In this document: piece by piece, positions 26,503 through 34,098 of the stretch
Layout of the letters: every line of letters starts with the position of its first letter
Numbering within the stretch: the first letter of the stretch is position 1
Assembly: GCA_965221295.1 (NCBI GenBank)
Contig: OZ244879.1
Span: forward strand, 806,001 to 870,000
Source of the DNA: Bin87 sp965221295
GTDB taxonomy: Bacteria; Chloroflexota; Dehalococcoidia; Lucifugimonadales; UBA3495
DNA length: 64,000 bases
Reading direction: 5' to 3'
Program-made: the position numbers and the translations under genes
Notes under the pieces: generated by a model
What the model saw: the letters and a program-made list of their open reading frames with translations, nothing else
What the model was told of the DNA's origin: nothing
Databases searched by the model: none

Positions 26503-27918
26503 ATGCGGATCCGGCGACCCAAAATATTCTACGGCTGGTGGATCGTACTGGTCAGCCTGATCGCCGATGGGATGAAGCACGGCAGCTTCAACCGCGGGTT
26601 CACCGTCTTCTATGTCCCCGTAGAGAACGACATTCTCTTTCCCGGAAGCTTGCTCGGTTTCAATGCTCAAAGCCGCACGATGTTGGGGCTGGCCGAAGGA
26701 CTAGGCCGGTTCATGGGCGGAGTACAGGGTCCGCTGATGGGATATTGCACCGACCGCTATGGCCCGCGGGTGATGCTGGCCTTTGGCGGCCTCATGTCCG
26801 GGCTGGGTTTCATCCTGATGGCTCGCACGACCAACTTCTGGTGGTTCCTGTTCGTGTTCGTGGTGTTCCTGTCGGTGGGATTCAGGTCGGGATACAACAA
26901 CGCCTCCATTGCCGCGGTGAATAACTGGTTCCGTCGCCGGCGGGGGCTGGCGATGTCCGTGGTCAGCATGGGCAACGGACTGGGCGGCGCGTCGGCATAC
27001 CTGGTTGGCCTGCTCATATTCTTGGTGGGCTGGCGGGACGCCTGCACGATCCTGGGAGTCCTGATCTTGGCGGTGGTCATTCCGTTGTCTTACTTCCTGC
27101 GCCGCGCGCCGGAAGAAATGGGCCAGTTGCCCGATGGCGACCCGCCAGAACTTGCCGAAGCGCCTGCCGCGGTACAGCGAAGGTCCACGCCGCGCCGTCT
27201 CAACCAACTTGGGGACACTGACTTCCGGGCCGGCGAAGCGATGCGCACGCCATCCTACTGGCTGCTGGTAATGGCCACGGGTTTCCGAAATATCGTACAC
27301 GCCGGCGCCTCGTTCCTGATGGCTCCGCTGATCATCTGGTTCCTTGAGGCCGGGGCGCCGGTTGATCCCACTACGGCGTTGGGTCAGCGCAACATCATCA
27401 TCGCGGCCGGCTTCGTCAGCGCGTTTTCCTTCGCCAACATGGTTTTCAACCCCTGCGTCGGGTGGCTAGGCGACCGGGTGGACCGGCGCAAGCTCAGCGC
27501 GGCGTGCATGGTGTCAGGGGCCCTGGCGATGGGTTCCCTGGTTACCCATAGCGGCGAAATCTGGCAGGTGGCGCTGTTCGTCCTGTTGCTGGCCTTCGCC
27601 GAGAGCGCTAATCCGCTGAACTGGGCCATCATGGGCGACTTCTTCGGGCGACGCGCCTACGCCACTCTGCGCGGTTGGCAACACCTGCCCGACCAACTAG
27701 CGTCGATGTGGACGGCAATGTGGATGGGCGCCATCTACGACTATACCGACAGTTTCTACTGGGCGCTCTTCCCGTTGGTACTGCTTTACATCGCTGCCGC
27801 CATCGGCTATTGGTTCTTGCCGCGTCCGCGACTGCCTAGGCGTCTGCGGCTGCAACAGGAGCGCGAGTTGGCGCGACAATCCCGGGCGGAGCGGGTGGCT
27901 CCGCAGCCAGCGGACTGA
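26503..27918 (+). CDS. Major facilitator superfamily transporter (OFA/monocarboxylate-like)
   Basis: A 471-residue, twelve-helix MFS carrier. It begins with the FYGWWIVLVSLIADGM helix characteristic of oxalate/formate and monocarboxylate-type carriers; helix 2-3 loop motif A is GYCTDRYGPRVML, helix 5 contains NGLGGASAYLVGLL, and motif A recurs as GWLGDRVDRRKLS between helices 8 and 9. A charged loop in the middle (PEEMGQLPDGDPP) separates the two six-helix halves. The C terminus is a cytosolic Arg/Glu tail. Organic-anion transport is a reasonable guess. The ATG has only a weak Shine-Dalgarno (AGGGTAGAG) at a long spacing. Confidence 0.9.
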   Translation: MRIRRPKIFYGWWIVLVSLIADGMKHGSFNRGFTVFYVPVENDILFPGSLLGFNAQSRTMLGLAEGLGRFMGGVQGPLMGYCTDRYGPRVMLAFGGLMSGLGFILMARTTNFWWFLFVFVVFLSVGFRSGYNNASIAAVNNWFRRRRGLAMSVVSMGNGLGGASAYLVGLLIFLVGWRDACTILGVLILAVVIPLSYFLRRAPEEMGQLPDGDPPELAEAPAAVQRRSTPRRLNQLGDTDFRAGEAMRTPSYWLLVMATGFRNIVHAGASFLMAPLIIWFLEAGAPVDPTTALGQRNIIIAAGFVSAFSFANMVFNPCVGWLGDRVDRRKLSAACMVSGALAMGSLVTHSGEIWQVALFVLLLAFAESANPLNWAIMGDFFGRRAYATLRGWQHLPDQLASMWTAMWMGAIYDYTDSFYWALFPLVLLYIAAAIGYWFLPRPRLPRRLRLQQERELARQSRAERVAPQPAD

Positions 27919-28187
27919 CCGGACGCGCCGTCAGCCGGGGCGCCCCTGGTCAGAGGCCGCGCGCCGTTGAACGTTCGTGCAGCCGGCGTCGCGAAAGACG
28001 GCCCGCGCCGTGATTTGCGGCAATGATAAACGGCATTGCGAACCCCGCGCGGATCCGAGCGCGCAACTTCAATAGCCACGAGCGTGGGCGAAGGCCCAGA
28101 GGGTACGTCAGAGTCGCCGAAGACTTCGCCAACGCAGAGCTGGGGGACGCCCCAACCGACGGGCCAACGTTGGGCGCTGCGGGCCCG

Positions 28188-29372
28188 TCAGTAAGCCGCC
28201 GTCAGGACTTCCATGATCGGGCCGGCGTCGATGACTGTTTTGGGGTTGGTGCTCAGACTGCGGTCCTGCAAGGTGGCGGTGGCGATGTATTCCAGGCCAT
28301 CTTCCGGGACGCCGACCTCCCGCAAAGTGCGCGGCAGGCCCAACTCTCGGCACAGTTCGTCCACCGCATCCGCCGCGGCGAGTCCGGCCTCCTCATCGGT
28401 CATAGCGGAATTCGCCACGCCGATGGCCTCGGCGATGAGACGCTGCCGGTCAGCGCAGGCGTCAAGGTTGTAGCGCATGGTGTGGGGCAGCAGGATGGCG
28501 TTGGCTTCGCCGTGAGGCACGTCGTACAGGCCGCCCACGTGGTGGCAAGTGGCGGTGTTGAGGCCCAGGCCGCCGAAGGATGCCAGCGATGCCATGGCGC
28601 AGGCGGTCTTGACGGTCAGCAGCGTGTCGATGTCGCCGTCCTTGCAGCGCGGAAGGTTCTCAAATAGGAGGCGGATGGCGTGCAGGGCCATGCCGTCGCC
28701 GATGGGGTTGCGCCCGGTGGAATAGACCGTCTCGACGGCGATGCGCAACTGCCCGATGGCCGTGGACACCAGGATGCGCAGGGGCGTGGTCGCCAGGGCC
28801 TTCCCGTCGATGACCACGGTGCGGTGGGTCACGCCATCCCCAGCGATGCTCAACTTGCGGCCTTGTTGGTGATCGGTTATGCCGCCGCCGCCGCGACTGA
28901 ACTCGGCGCAACCCATGGTGGTGGGTACGCTGATGATGGGGAGCTTGGGAGCTGGCGTGGGCGGGACGATAATTTTGTCGGGCGGCTCGAAAATGATGGC
29001 ATAGTCGCGAATGTCGCCACCCTCGGCCAGCAGGGTGGCGATGGCCTTGGTGGTGTCGTGAGTGCTGCCACCGCCGACGCTGATGAAGACGTCGGGCCGC
29101 GTTTCCTGGGCCATGGCGGCGCCGGCTTCAACGGTCTCCACGGGGGAGTGGGGAGCCACGCCTGAGTAAACGCCCACGTAGCGGGAACCCAGGGCATCTT
29201 GCACACGGGGCACTACGTCGCATGAACTGAGTATGGTGGGGCCGCAGGTGATCATGGCGCGGCCTCCGCCCAGACTGTCCACCACCGCCGGCAATCCTGC
29301 GATGGCCGCCTCGGAGCACACAATGTCCTGGCGGAGTGGGTTGTAACGATACTGAAGTGTTGAAGGCGTCAT
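28188..29372 (-). CDS. Iron-containing alcohol dehydrogenase family protein (maleylacetate-reductase-like)
   Basis: A 394-residue group-III alcohol dehydrogenase fold. The dinucleotide site is ISVGGGSTHDTTKAIA and the family loop is SVPTTMGCAEFSRGGG, as in maleylacetate reductases. Two metal-ligand His are present in NTATCHHVGGLYDVPHGEANA. The region that normally carries the first ligands (DALTHAxE, or NALAHCVE in maleylacetate reductases) reads STAIGQLRIAVETVYS, so the usual Asp/Asn and His are missing. The protein may be metal-free or altered in reaction. It is the last gene of the minus-strand run from 35428, 60 bases after the DinB gene. Confidence 0.85.
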   Translation of the reverse strand: MTPSTLQYRYNPLRQDIVCSEAAIAGLPAVVDSLGGGRAMITCGPTILSSCDVVPRVQDALGSRYVGVYSGVAPHSPVETVEAGAAMAQETRPDVFISVGGGSTHDTTKAIATLLAEGGDIRDYAIIFEPPDKIIVPPTPAPKLPIISVPTTMGCAEFSRGGGGITDHQQGRKLSIAGDGVTHRTVVIDGKALATTPLRILVSTAIGQLRIAVETVYSTGRNPIGDGMALHAIRLLFENLPRCKDGDIDTLLTVKTACAMASLASFGGLGLNTATCHHVGGLYDVPHGEANAILLPHTMRYNLDACADRQRLIAEAIGVANSAMTDEEAGLAAADAVDELCRELGLPRTLREVGVPEDGLEYIATATLQDRSLSTNPKTVIDAGPIMEVLTAAY

Positions 29373-29432
29373 GGAGATGTCTCCCGATTTTCAAATGAAT
29401 AGGGAGCGAACCAACATTCGCTCCTGGCATTC

Positions 29433-29951
29433 CTATTGATTCAGGCCGCGCTGCATTCCGCGCAGGTAGCCGGCCTGGCCTCCGTGCTGGTTGACTTCCC
29501 AGATGAGCAGACGGAACATGTCGGCCAGAGCCATGCGCTCCCCGCGGCGGTTGGTCATCTCGGTGTTGACCAGGGAATCGTCGTCGTGCTGGCTGAGGAA
29601 ATGTAGCAAGTTGTTGCGGGCGGCGTCAGCGTATTCCATGAGCAGAGCCTTGTCGGGACACTTCCAGTTGGTCAAGTCCTCGACGGTGTACCCGAAGCCG
29701 ACGTTCATCGGATCAGGGGCGAAGCCGAGGCGTTGGGCCCACTCGCGCGCGTAGAGTTGCTCATCCTGCTTGGCCAGCGATTGAACCCACATGTCCAAGG
29801 CGCGCCCGTAATGCCAGACTATGAAGCCAATGGAGTGGCACTGATCGTTGGGAGTGAACTCGATCTCTTCCTGCGTCAGGCCGTCCACATAGCGGACCAA
29901 CCATTCCCAGTTGTTATCGAAAGACTGTTGGATGAACTCTCTCAACGCCAT
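29433..29951 (-). CDS. DinB family protein
   Basis: A 172-residue four-helix DinB/YfiT-like protein. Expected metal-binding His are found in CHSIGFIVWHYGRALDMW near residue 45 and in LLIWEVNQHGGQAGYLRGM near the end. The family includes thiol-S-transferases and metal-dependent isomerases; without a known thiol cofactor its reaction is open. AGGAGG eight bases before the ATG at 29951 fixes the start; the frame stays open upstream but without family similarity. It lies between the enoyl-CoA hydratase and Fe-ADH-like genes in the same direction, so is probably part of their operon. Confidence 0.85.
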   Translation of the reverse strand: MALREFIQQSFDNNWEWLVRYVDGLTQEEIEFTPNDQCHSIGFIVWHYGRALDMWVQSLAKQDEQLYAREWAQRLGFAPDPMNVGFGYTVEDLTNWKCPDKALLMEYADAARNNLLHFLSQHDDDSLVNTEMTNRRGERMALADMFRLLIWEVNQHGGQAGYLRGMQRGLNQ

Positions 29952-30018
29952 CACGGTCCTCCTGGCCATTGCCAATCTGAGGCAAGGGCGCGCCGGCATA
30001 TATCCGCCCAGAGCATCG

Positions 30019-30786
30019 TCACGTCGTCCAAACCGGTGGGCGCTTTTCCAGGAACGCCGTTATTCCCTCCCTGGCGTCGTCGGTCTGGAGGTTGTCCACC
30101 ATGACCTTGCTGGCGAACCGGTAGGCCGAAGGGCGATCCATCTCGATCTGCTGGTAGAAGGCAGCCTTGCCCAAAGCCAGAGTGTCCGCGCTGGCGGCGG
30201 CGATTTGGCGAGCCAACGCCATCACTTGATCCTCCAGTTCCGCCCCGGGCGCAATGCGGCTGATGAGGCCAAAGTCCAGCGCTTCCTGGGCCGAGATGGG
30301 CTGGCCGGTAAGCAACATCTCCATGGCTTTTTTGGGCAGTACGGATCTCGCGACGGCAACGCCCGGCGTGGTGCAGAACAAGCCGATCTGCACTCCAGGA
30401 GTGGCAAAGGCGGCGGTCTCTGCGGCGACAGCGATATCGCAGGTTGCGACCAACTGGCAGCCGGCGGCGGTAGCCAGCCCCTGCACCTGGGCGATGACCG
30501 GTTTGGGCAGCAGGCGAATGGCCTCCATGACGCGGGTGCAGGCCTCGAATACCGCAGCGTAGTCCTCTGCGTCGCCGTTGACCAATTCGTTCAGGTCATG
30601 GCCGGAGCTGAACACTGGGCCCTCGGAACGGATGACGACAACCCGGGCCGCGGGGTCGTTGGAGATCCCGTCCAGCGATTGTTCCAGGGCCGCCAACGTG
30701 ACGGAGGAGAGCGCGTTGCGTCGGTTCGGGTTCGTCAGCGTTAGGACAGCAATGCCGTCTTGCGTACAGTTGTAATCAACCGTCAT
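30019..30786 (-). CDS. Enoyl-CoA hydratase/isomerase family protein (ECHDC3-like)
   Basis: A 255-residue crotonase. The oxyanion-hole blocks are VFSSGHDLNELV and VQGLATAAGCQLVATCDIAVA, and the GLFCTTPGVAVARSVLPKKAMEML segment resembles the ECHDC3 branch. A Thr-rich second block replaces the usual catalytic Glu position, so hydratase activity is not assured. The ATG overlaps the TGA that closes the decayed DUF4926 copy upstream (ATGA), continuing a chain of coupled genes that begins with the acyl-CoA dehydrogenase at 32797. A role in beta-oxidation-like breakdown of an acyl-CoA is inferred. Confidence 0.9.
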   Translation of the reverse strand: MTVDYNCTQDGIAVLTLTNPNRRNALSSVTLAALEQSLDGISNDPAARVVVIRSEGPVFSSGHDLNELVNGDAEDYAAVFEACTRVMEAIRLLPKPVIAQVQGLATAAGCQLVATCDIAVAAETAAFATPGVQIGLFCTTPGVAVARSVLPKKAMEMLLTGQPISAQEALDFGLISRIAPGAELEDQVMALARQIAAASADTLALGKAAFYQQIEMDRPSAYRFASKVMVDNLQTDDAREGITAFLEKRPPVWTT

Positions 30787-31004
30787 CGGTTCAACCTCGT
30801 GCGGGCGGTTCGGGCCTGAGCGTTAACCAAGGTGGCAACGGTTATGGCGTTGCCTGGTGATTGCGTTACCGGCTGAAGGGAAGTATTGACATCTCAATCC
30901 ACGCCTTGCGGGTGGATATGCACCATGGCGCCAACATCGCCGGCCTCCAGCCCAAGTTCAGGCACATCAACTGTGACCCCAATGGCGCCGTGTTCGTTGA
31001 TCAT
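30783..31004 (-). pseudogene. Second DUF4926 gene copy interrupted by TGA
   Basis: From ATG 31004 (AAGG five bases upstream) the frame gives MINEHGAIGVTVDVPELG then LEAGDVGAMVHIHPQGVD, clearly related to the intact DUF4926 gene just upstream (LTTDIPEKGLKAGDVGAIVH). A TGA at 30894-30896 replaces the position of the conserved Tyr in the AYEVEF motif. The same frame then continues with GNAITVATLVNAQAR, matching GNTIAVATVERDQAR of the intact copy, and ends at 30783-30785, overlapping the hydratase ATG. Homology on both sides of the stop in one frame marks a recent nonsense event in a tandem paralogue. Confidence 0.75.
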
Positions 31005-31047
31005 ATTCGCCTTTGCGCTCAGCAGCGCGATAACCGGAACGGGAGTA

Positions 31048-31281
31048 TCAAACGGCCGCGGCAGTATTACGGGCGTGGGTAACATCTTGCCCGGTTACGG
31101 GGCGGGCCTGATCCCGTTCGACCGTTGCCACGGCAATTGTGTTGCCGTCCAGCGAGAAAAATTCCACCTCGTAGGCAACGTGGCCCGGGTGGATGTGTAC
31201 GATAGCGCCAACGTCTCCTGCCTTGAGTCCTTTTTCGGGGATGTCGGTCGTAAGCGCGATGCGTTCGTGTTCCAAAAGCAT
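31048..31281 (-). CDS. DUF4926 domain-containing protein
   Basis: A 77-residue beta-rich protein of the DUF4926 family: LTTDIPEKGLKAGDVGAIVH, AYEVEFFSLDGNTIAVATV and RPVTGQDV are the family blocks. The function is unknown, but members are small, often plasmid- or island-borne, and from memory are often found next to DUF6883 genes, as here. The DUF6883 stop lies two bases before ATG 31281; an alternative GTG at 31287 would overlap that stop (GTGA). GAGAGG precedes ATG 31281 by five bases. The pair has the size and architecture of a toxin-antitoxin or toxin-immunity module; that is inference only. Confidence 0.8.
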   Translation of the reverse strand: MLLEHERIALTTDIPEKGLKAGDVGAIVHIHPGHVAYEVEFFSLDGNTIAVATVERDQARPVTGQDVTHARNTAAAV

Positions 31282-31283
31282 AC

Positions 31284-31628
31284 TCACCTCTCAATTGGGT
31301 ACGCGGAAACGAGTCTGGGTTCAGCAATGCCGGAGTTGATCATCCAAACTGATCGCACGTGTGGGTCGAGACCATCCGGGGTTTCCATGATGCCTTCGAC
31401 AACATACTTGGCACCGTACTGAGACGTTTCGACCCTTGCAACGTCATGACTTGCGCCGTGCATTTGCAGCGTATGAGCAAACTGCTGCCAGTTTTCGCTA
31501 TCGAACCCGCGATTGATGAAGAACTTCGCCTTATCCTTGCCGTCGGGATGTTCCAGCGATAGCAGGTAGTTGACTGCTTTCGCGCGTTCAACACAGGCTT
31601 GGTCGGCGTTGGGCAGTCTCTCGCTCAG
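31284..31628 (-). CDS. DUF6883 domain-containing protein, apparent CTG start
   Basis: The reading frame encodes LPNADQACVERAKAVNYLL, EHPDGKDKAKFFI, GAKYVVEGIMETPDG and VRSVWMINSGIAEPRLVSA, the full set of DUF6883 motifs (LPNA start, HPDG-K-K-FF, YGxKYVVxGxxxTPDG, RxVWxI then PRLVxAYP). No ATG, GTG or TTG lies near the family start. CTG at 31628 overlaps the TGA of the acyl-CoA dehydrogenase (CTGA), imitating the usual ATGA coupling; a second CTG at 31616 begins exactly at LPNA. From 31628 the product has 114 residues. DUF6883 is found as a free-standing protein and at the C termini of larger phage or polymorphic-toxin-like proteins, so a toxin role is plausible but unproved. DUF4926 follows directly. 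Confidence 0.72.
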   Translation of the reverse strand: MSERLPNADQACVERAKAVNYLLSLEHPDGKDKAKFFINRGFDSENWQQFAHTLQMHGASHDVARVETSQYGAKYVVEGIMETPDGLDPHVRSVWMINSGIAEPRLVSAYPIER

Positions 31629-32797
31629 CCACGCGGCAGACCCAAACCCCGGCTGGCGATGATGTTGCGCTGGACTTCGCTGGTTCCGGCGGCGATGGTG
31701 TGGGAGAAGGCGCGGAGCCAGTGTTCCTGCATGTCGGCTGCCATGGGCGTCCACTTGGCGTCGCGCAGGCCGCCGTACATGCCCATCACTTCGAGACACG
31801 ACGCGGTTGTGCGCTGCACGGTTTCGCTGCCGAACACCTTGGACATGGAAGCTTCCTTGTTGGGAACCAGGCCCTCCCCCTGCATCCAGGCCACGTTGTA
31901 GGCGATCAGGCGCGCGACTTCGCATTCGATGTAGCGGTCGGCCAGGGCGTTGCGAACCCAGGGTTCCTGGCTGAGCGGCCGGCCGTTGCGCGAGACGCCG
32001 TCCGCCCACTGGCGGGTATCGTCCAGATGCCGGCGGGCGGCCGCTGAGTAGTCGATGCCGGAACGTTCAAAGTCCAGCAGGGTGACGGCAACGTACCACC
32101 CCCGGTTCTCCTCGCCGACGATGTTGCGAGCCGGAACGCGCACGTTGTCGAAGATGATCTGGTTGAATTCATGCCGTCCGCCCATGTTGATGATGGGACG
32201 AACCTCGATTCCTGGAGTCTTCATGTCCACCAGGAAGAAACTGATGCCCCGATGTTTGGGCGCGTCGGTGTCGGTGCGGGTCAGCAGCATGATCCAGTCG
32301 CCCCGGTGTCCCATGGAGGTCCAGATCTTGCTGCCGTTGATGACGAACTCATCGCCGTCGCGGATGGCGCGAGTGCTCAGAGAGGCCAGGTCGGAACCTG
32401 ATTCGGGTTCGCTGTAACCCTGGCACCACTGGACTTCGCCTTTGGCCACGGGAGGGAGGTGCTCTGCTTTCTGTTCGTCGGTGCCATGAATCATCAGGGT
32501 GGCGCCCATCATGCGAACGCCGAAATTGTCACGCCCGGGGGCGCGGTGGTAGGTCATGGCCTCGTTGAAAATGGCGGTGCGCACTGGCGAGGCCTTTTGC
32601 CCGCCGTATTCTTCCGGCCAGTGCATGGTGAGCCAACCGCGGTCGGCCAACTTGCGCCGCACGTCTAGGGTGCGTTGCCAGTTTTCTTCGCCGGCGCCTC
32701 GTTCGCCCAACTCCCATTCGGGGGCGTATTCCTCGGAGATGAACTGTTGCAGGTCGCTATGGAAAACAGCGTCCTCGGTACTGAACTGGAACTCCAT
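31625..32797 (-). CDS. Acyl-CoA dehydrogenase
   Basis: A 390-residue FAD-dependent acyl-CoA dehydrogenase. The FAD/substrate region reads GYSEPESGSDLASLSTRA and FVINGSKIWTSMGHRGDW, the mid-domain has LDFERSGIDYSAAARR, and the C-terminal helix bundle has VMGMYGGLRD and IAAGTSEVQRNIIASRGLGLP. The first step of beta-oxidation or a related desaturation of acyl-CoA is implied; chain specificity is not visible. GGAGATCACTACC precedes the ATG, and a TATAGT box about 50 bases upstream could be its -10. Its TGA overlaps a CTG that appears to start the DUF6883 gene. Confidence 0.95.
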   Translation of the reverse strand: MEFQFSTEDAVFHSDLQQFISEEYAPEWELGERGAGEENWQRTLDVRRKLADRGWLTMHWPEEYGGQKASPVRTAIFNEAMTYHRAPGRDNFGVRMMGATLMIHGTDEQKAEHLPPVAKGEVQWCQGYSEPESGSDLASLSTRAIRDGDEFVINGSKIWTSMGHRGDWIMLLTRTDTDAPKHRGISFFLVDMKTPGIEVRPIINMGGRHEFNQIIFDNVRVPARNIVGEENRGWYVAVTLLDFERSGIDYSAAARRHLDDTRQWADGVSRNGRPLSQEPWVRNALADRYIECEVARLIAYNVAWMQGEGLVPNKEASMSKVFGSETVQRTTASCLEVMGMYGGLRDAKWTPMAADMQEHWLRAFSHTIAAGTSEVQRNIIASRGLGLPRG

Positions 32798-32978
32798 GGT
32801 AGTGATCTCCTGGTAGCGCGGGGCGCAACGGGCGCGCTGGTGAGACTATACTGATGTGTAGGAGCGTTTGACAATCAGGCCGACCAGCGCATTGTCCTAG
32901 CATGTGTCGAGCCCTACCCTAATTTTTATGGCGGCCCGATGGCTGCGGGGCGCCGGCCCATCTTATCACGTTCGGGGA

Positions 32979-33830
32979 TCACATTTGGCTATAACCGCTG
33001 CCGGGACCGCGGGTATCGTCAACGCCCCAACCGCGACCCTCGCTGACCCAGCCAAATTCCAGCAGGATTTGCTGGCTATAGCAGACCCGGCCAGTGACGT
33101 TGTCCACGGGTTCAGATGCGAGGAGCAACGTAGCCTTGGCGAGCAGATCGGACGGTTCGCCCCGAGGATCGTCCATCCCTTCGACCAGATGATGGAACAC
33201 GGTTCCCGGAGTGGGAACCACCAGAGATGGCGCCACCGCAGTCACCGAGACTCCGTACTCGTACACCTCTTGAGCCAAGCCTTGGGTGAACCGTTCCAGC
33301 GCCGCTTTTTCGGCCCCGTAACAGGTGCCGTTGTTGGCCGGCGTGGTGTACGGGCCACGACCCGGTCCAACCGCCGAGCCTGACGATATGTTGACGATAC
33401 TGCCGGTTCGGCGTTCTATCATGTCGGTCAATACCAATTGACTGAGGATGAACGGAGCGTGGAAGTTGACCGCCCATGAGCGCATCCACCGGTTGATTGG
33501 AAAGTCTTTAATGGGCAGATAATAGGTGAGGGCGGCGTTGTTCACCAATACGTCCACGGGGCCGTAGATGCGTCGCGCCTCCGACACCAGCATTTCGCAA
33601 TCTTCGGGTAGCGAGATGTTTGCTGCCACTGGCGTAGCCTCGCCGCCGGCGTCGTTGATGTCCGCCACGGTTTTGGCAAGCGAACCTTCCAGCGGGTGGT
33701 CGCCCTCGTTGACGGTTCGGGCGGCGCAGATGACGCGGGCGCCTTCAGCGGCGAAGAGGCGGCTGATTTCAGCGCCGATGCCGCGGCTGGCTCCGGTAAC
33801 GATGGCGGTTTTTCCTTCGAGTCGGGGCAT
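32979..33830 (-). CDS. Short-chain dehydrogenase/reductase
   Basis: A 283-residue classical SDR. The NAD(P) motif is VTGASRGIGAEISRLF, the adenine pocket has VDVLVNNAALTYY, and the catalytic residues are in IVNISSGSAVG (Ser) and CYGAEKAALERF (YxxxK). An Arg at the end of beta2 (CAARTVNEG) favours NADP. The C terminus is extended by about 25 Gly-rich residues (WGVDDTRGPGSGYSQM) past the normal end. It lies upstream of the acyl-CoA dehydrogenase in the same direction with a 180-base gap containing that gene's probable promoter. Confidence 0.92.
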   Translation of the reverse strand: MPRLEGKTAIVTGASRGIGAEISRLFAAEGARVICAARTVNEGDHPLEGSLAKTVADINDAGGEATPVAANISLPEDCEMLVSEARRIYGPVDVLVNNAALTYYLPIKDFPINRWMRSWAVNFHAPFILSQLVLTDMIERRTGSIVNISSGSAVGPGRGPYTTPANNGTCYGAEKAALERFTQGLAQEVYEYGVSVTAVAPSLVVPTPGTVFHHLVEGMDDPRGEPSDLLAKATLLLASEPVDNVTGRVCYSQQILLEFGWVSEGRGWGVDDTRGPGSGYSQM

Positions 33831-33851
33831 GTTGAGAGTTCCTCTTTGGGG

Positions 33852-34094
33852 TCAAACTGGAGCTTCGTTCGTGTCGCCGTGGTGAAATGGGGGCGGCTCT
33901 GTGAAAGACGCGCCTTCCCGCTCTGCGGCGAGGCGACGCCGATTCCAAGCGTCCCACGCGCGGTTTGCCTGATCACGGCCTTCTTCCAAGCCTTCTTCGC
34001 GGCCCGCATGGCGGCCCTCCTCACGGCCTTCCTCACGGCCTTCCTCACGGCCCTGTTCGCGATAAAGAGCCTTTCGCAATTCTGCCAGTACCAT
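33852..34094 (-). CDS. REEG-repeat protein, soluble solo copy
   Basis: An 80-residue protein almost identical in plan to the C-terminal half of the membrane protein next to it: MVLAELRKALYREQGREEG, then REEGREEGRHAGREEGLEEG, then RDQANRAWDAWNRRRLAAER and a TEPPPFHHGDTNEAP tail. It lacks the membrane helices. ATG 34094 starts four bases after the TAA of the larger gene. I read it as a tandem partial duplication that became its own gene. The charged repeat suggests a long helix or coiled coil; similar REEG tails occur in Rpn/YhgA-like and other bacterial proteins. No function can be assigned. Confidence 0.6.
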   Translation of the reverse strand: MVLAELRKALYREQGREEGREEGREEGRHAGREEGLEEGRDQANRAWDAWNRRRLAAEREGASFTEPPPFHHGDTNEAPV

Positions 34095-34098
34095 CGGT

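Noticed and set aside
30894..30896. TGA in the DUF4926 copy as selenocysteine
   Set aside because: It replaces a Tyr, no SECIS-like hairpin is evident right after it, and the sequence between the stop and the GNAI block has drifted and gained codons; a nonsense mutation is simpler.
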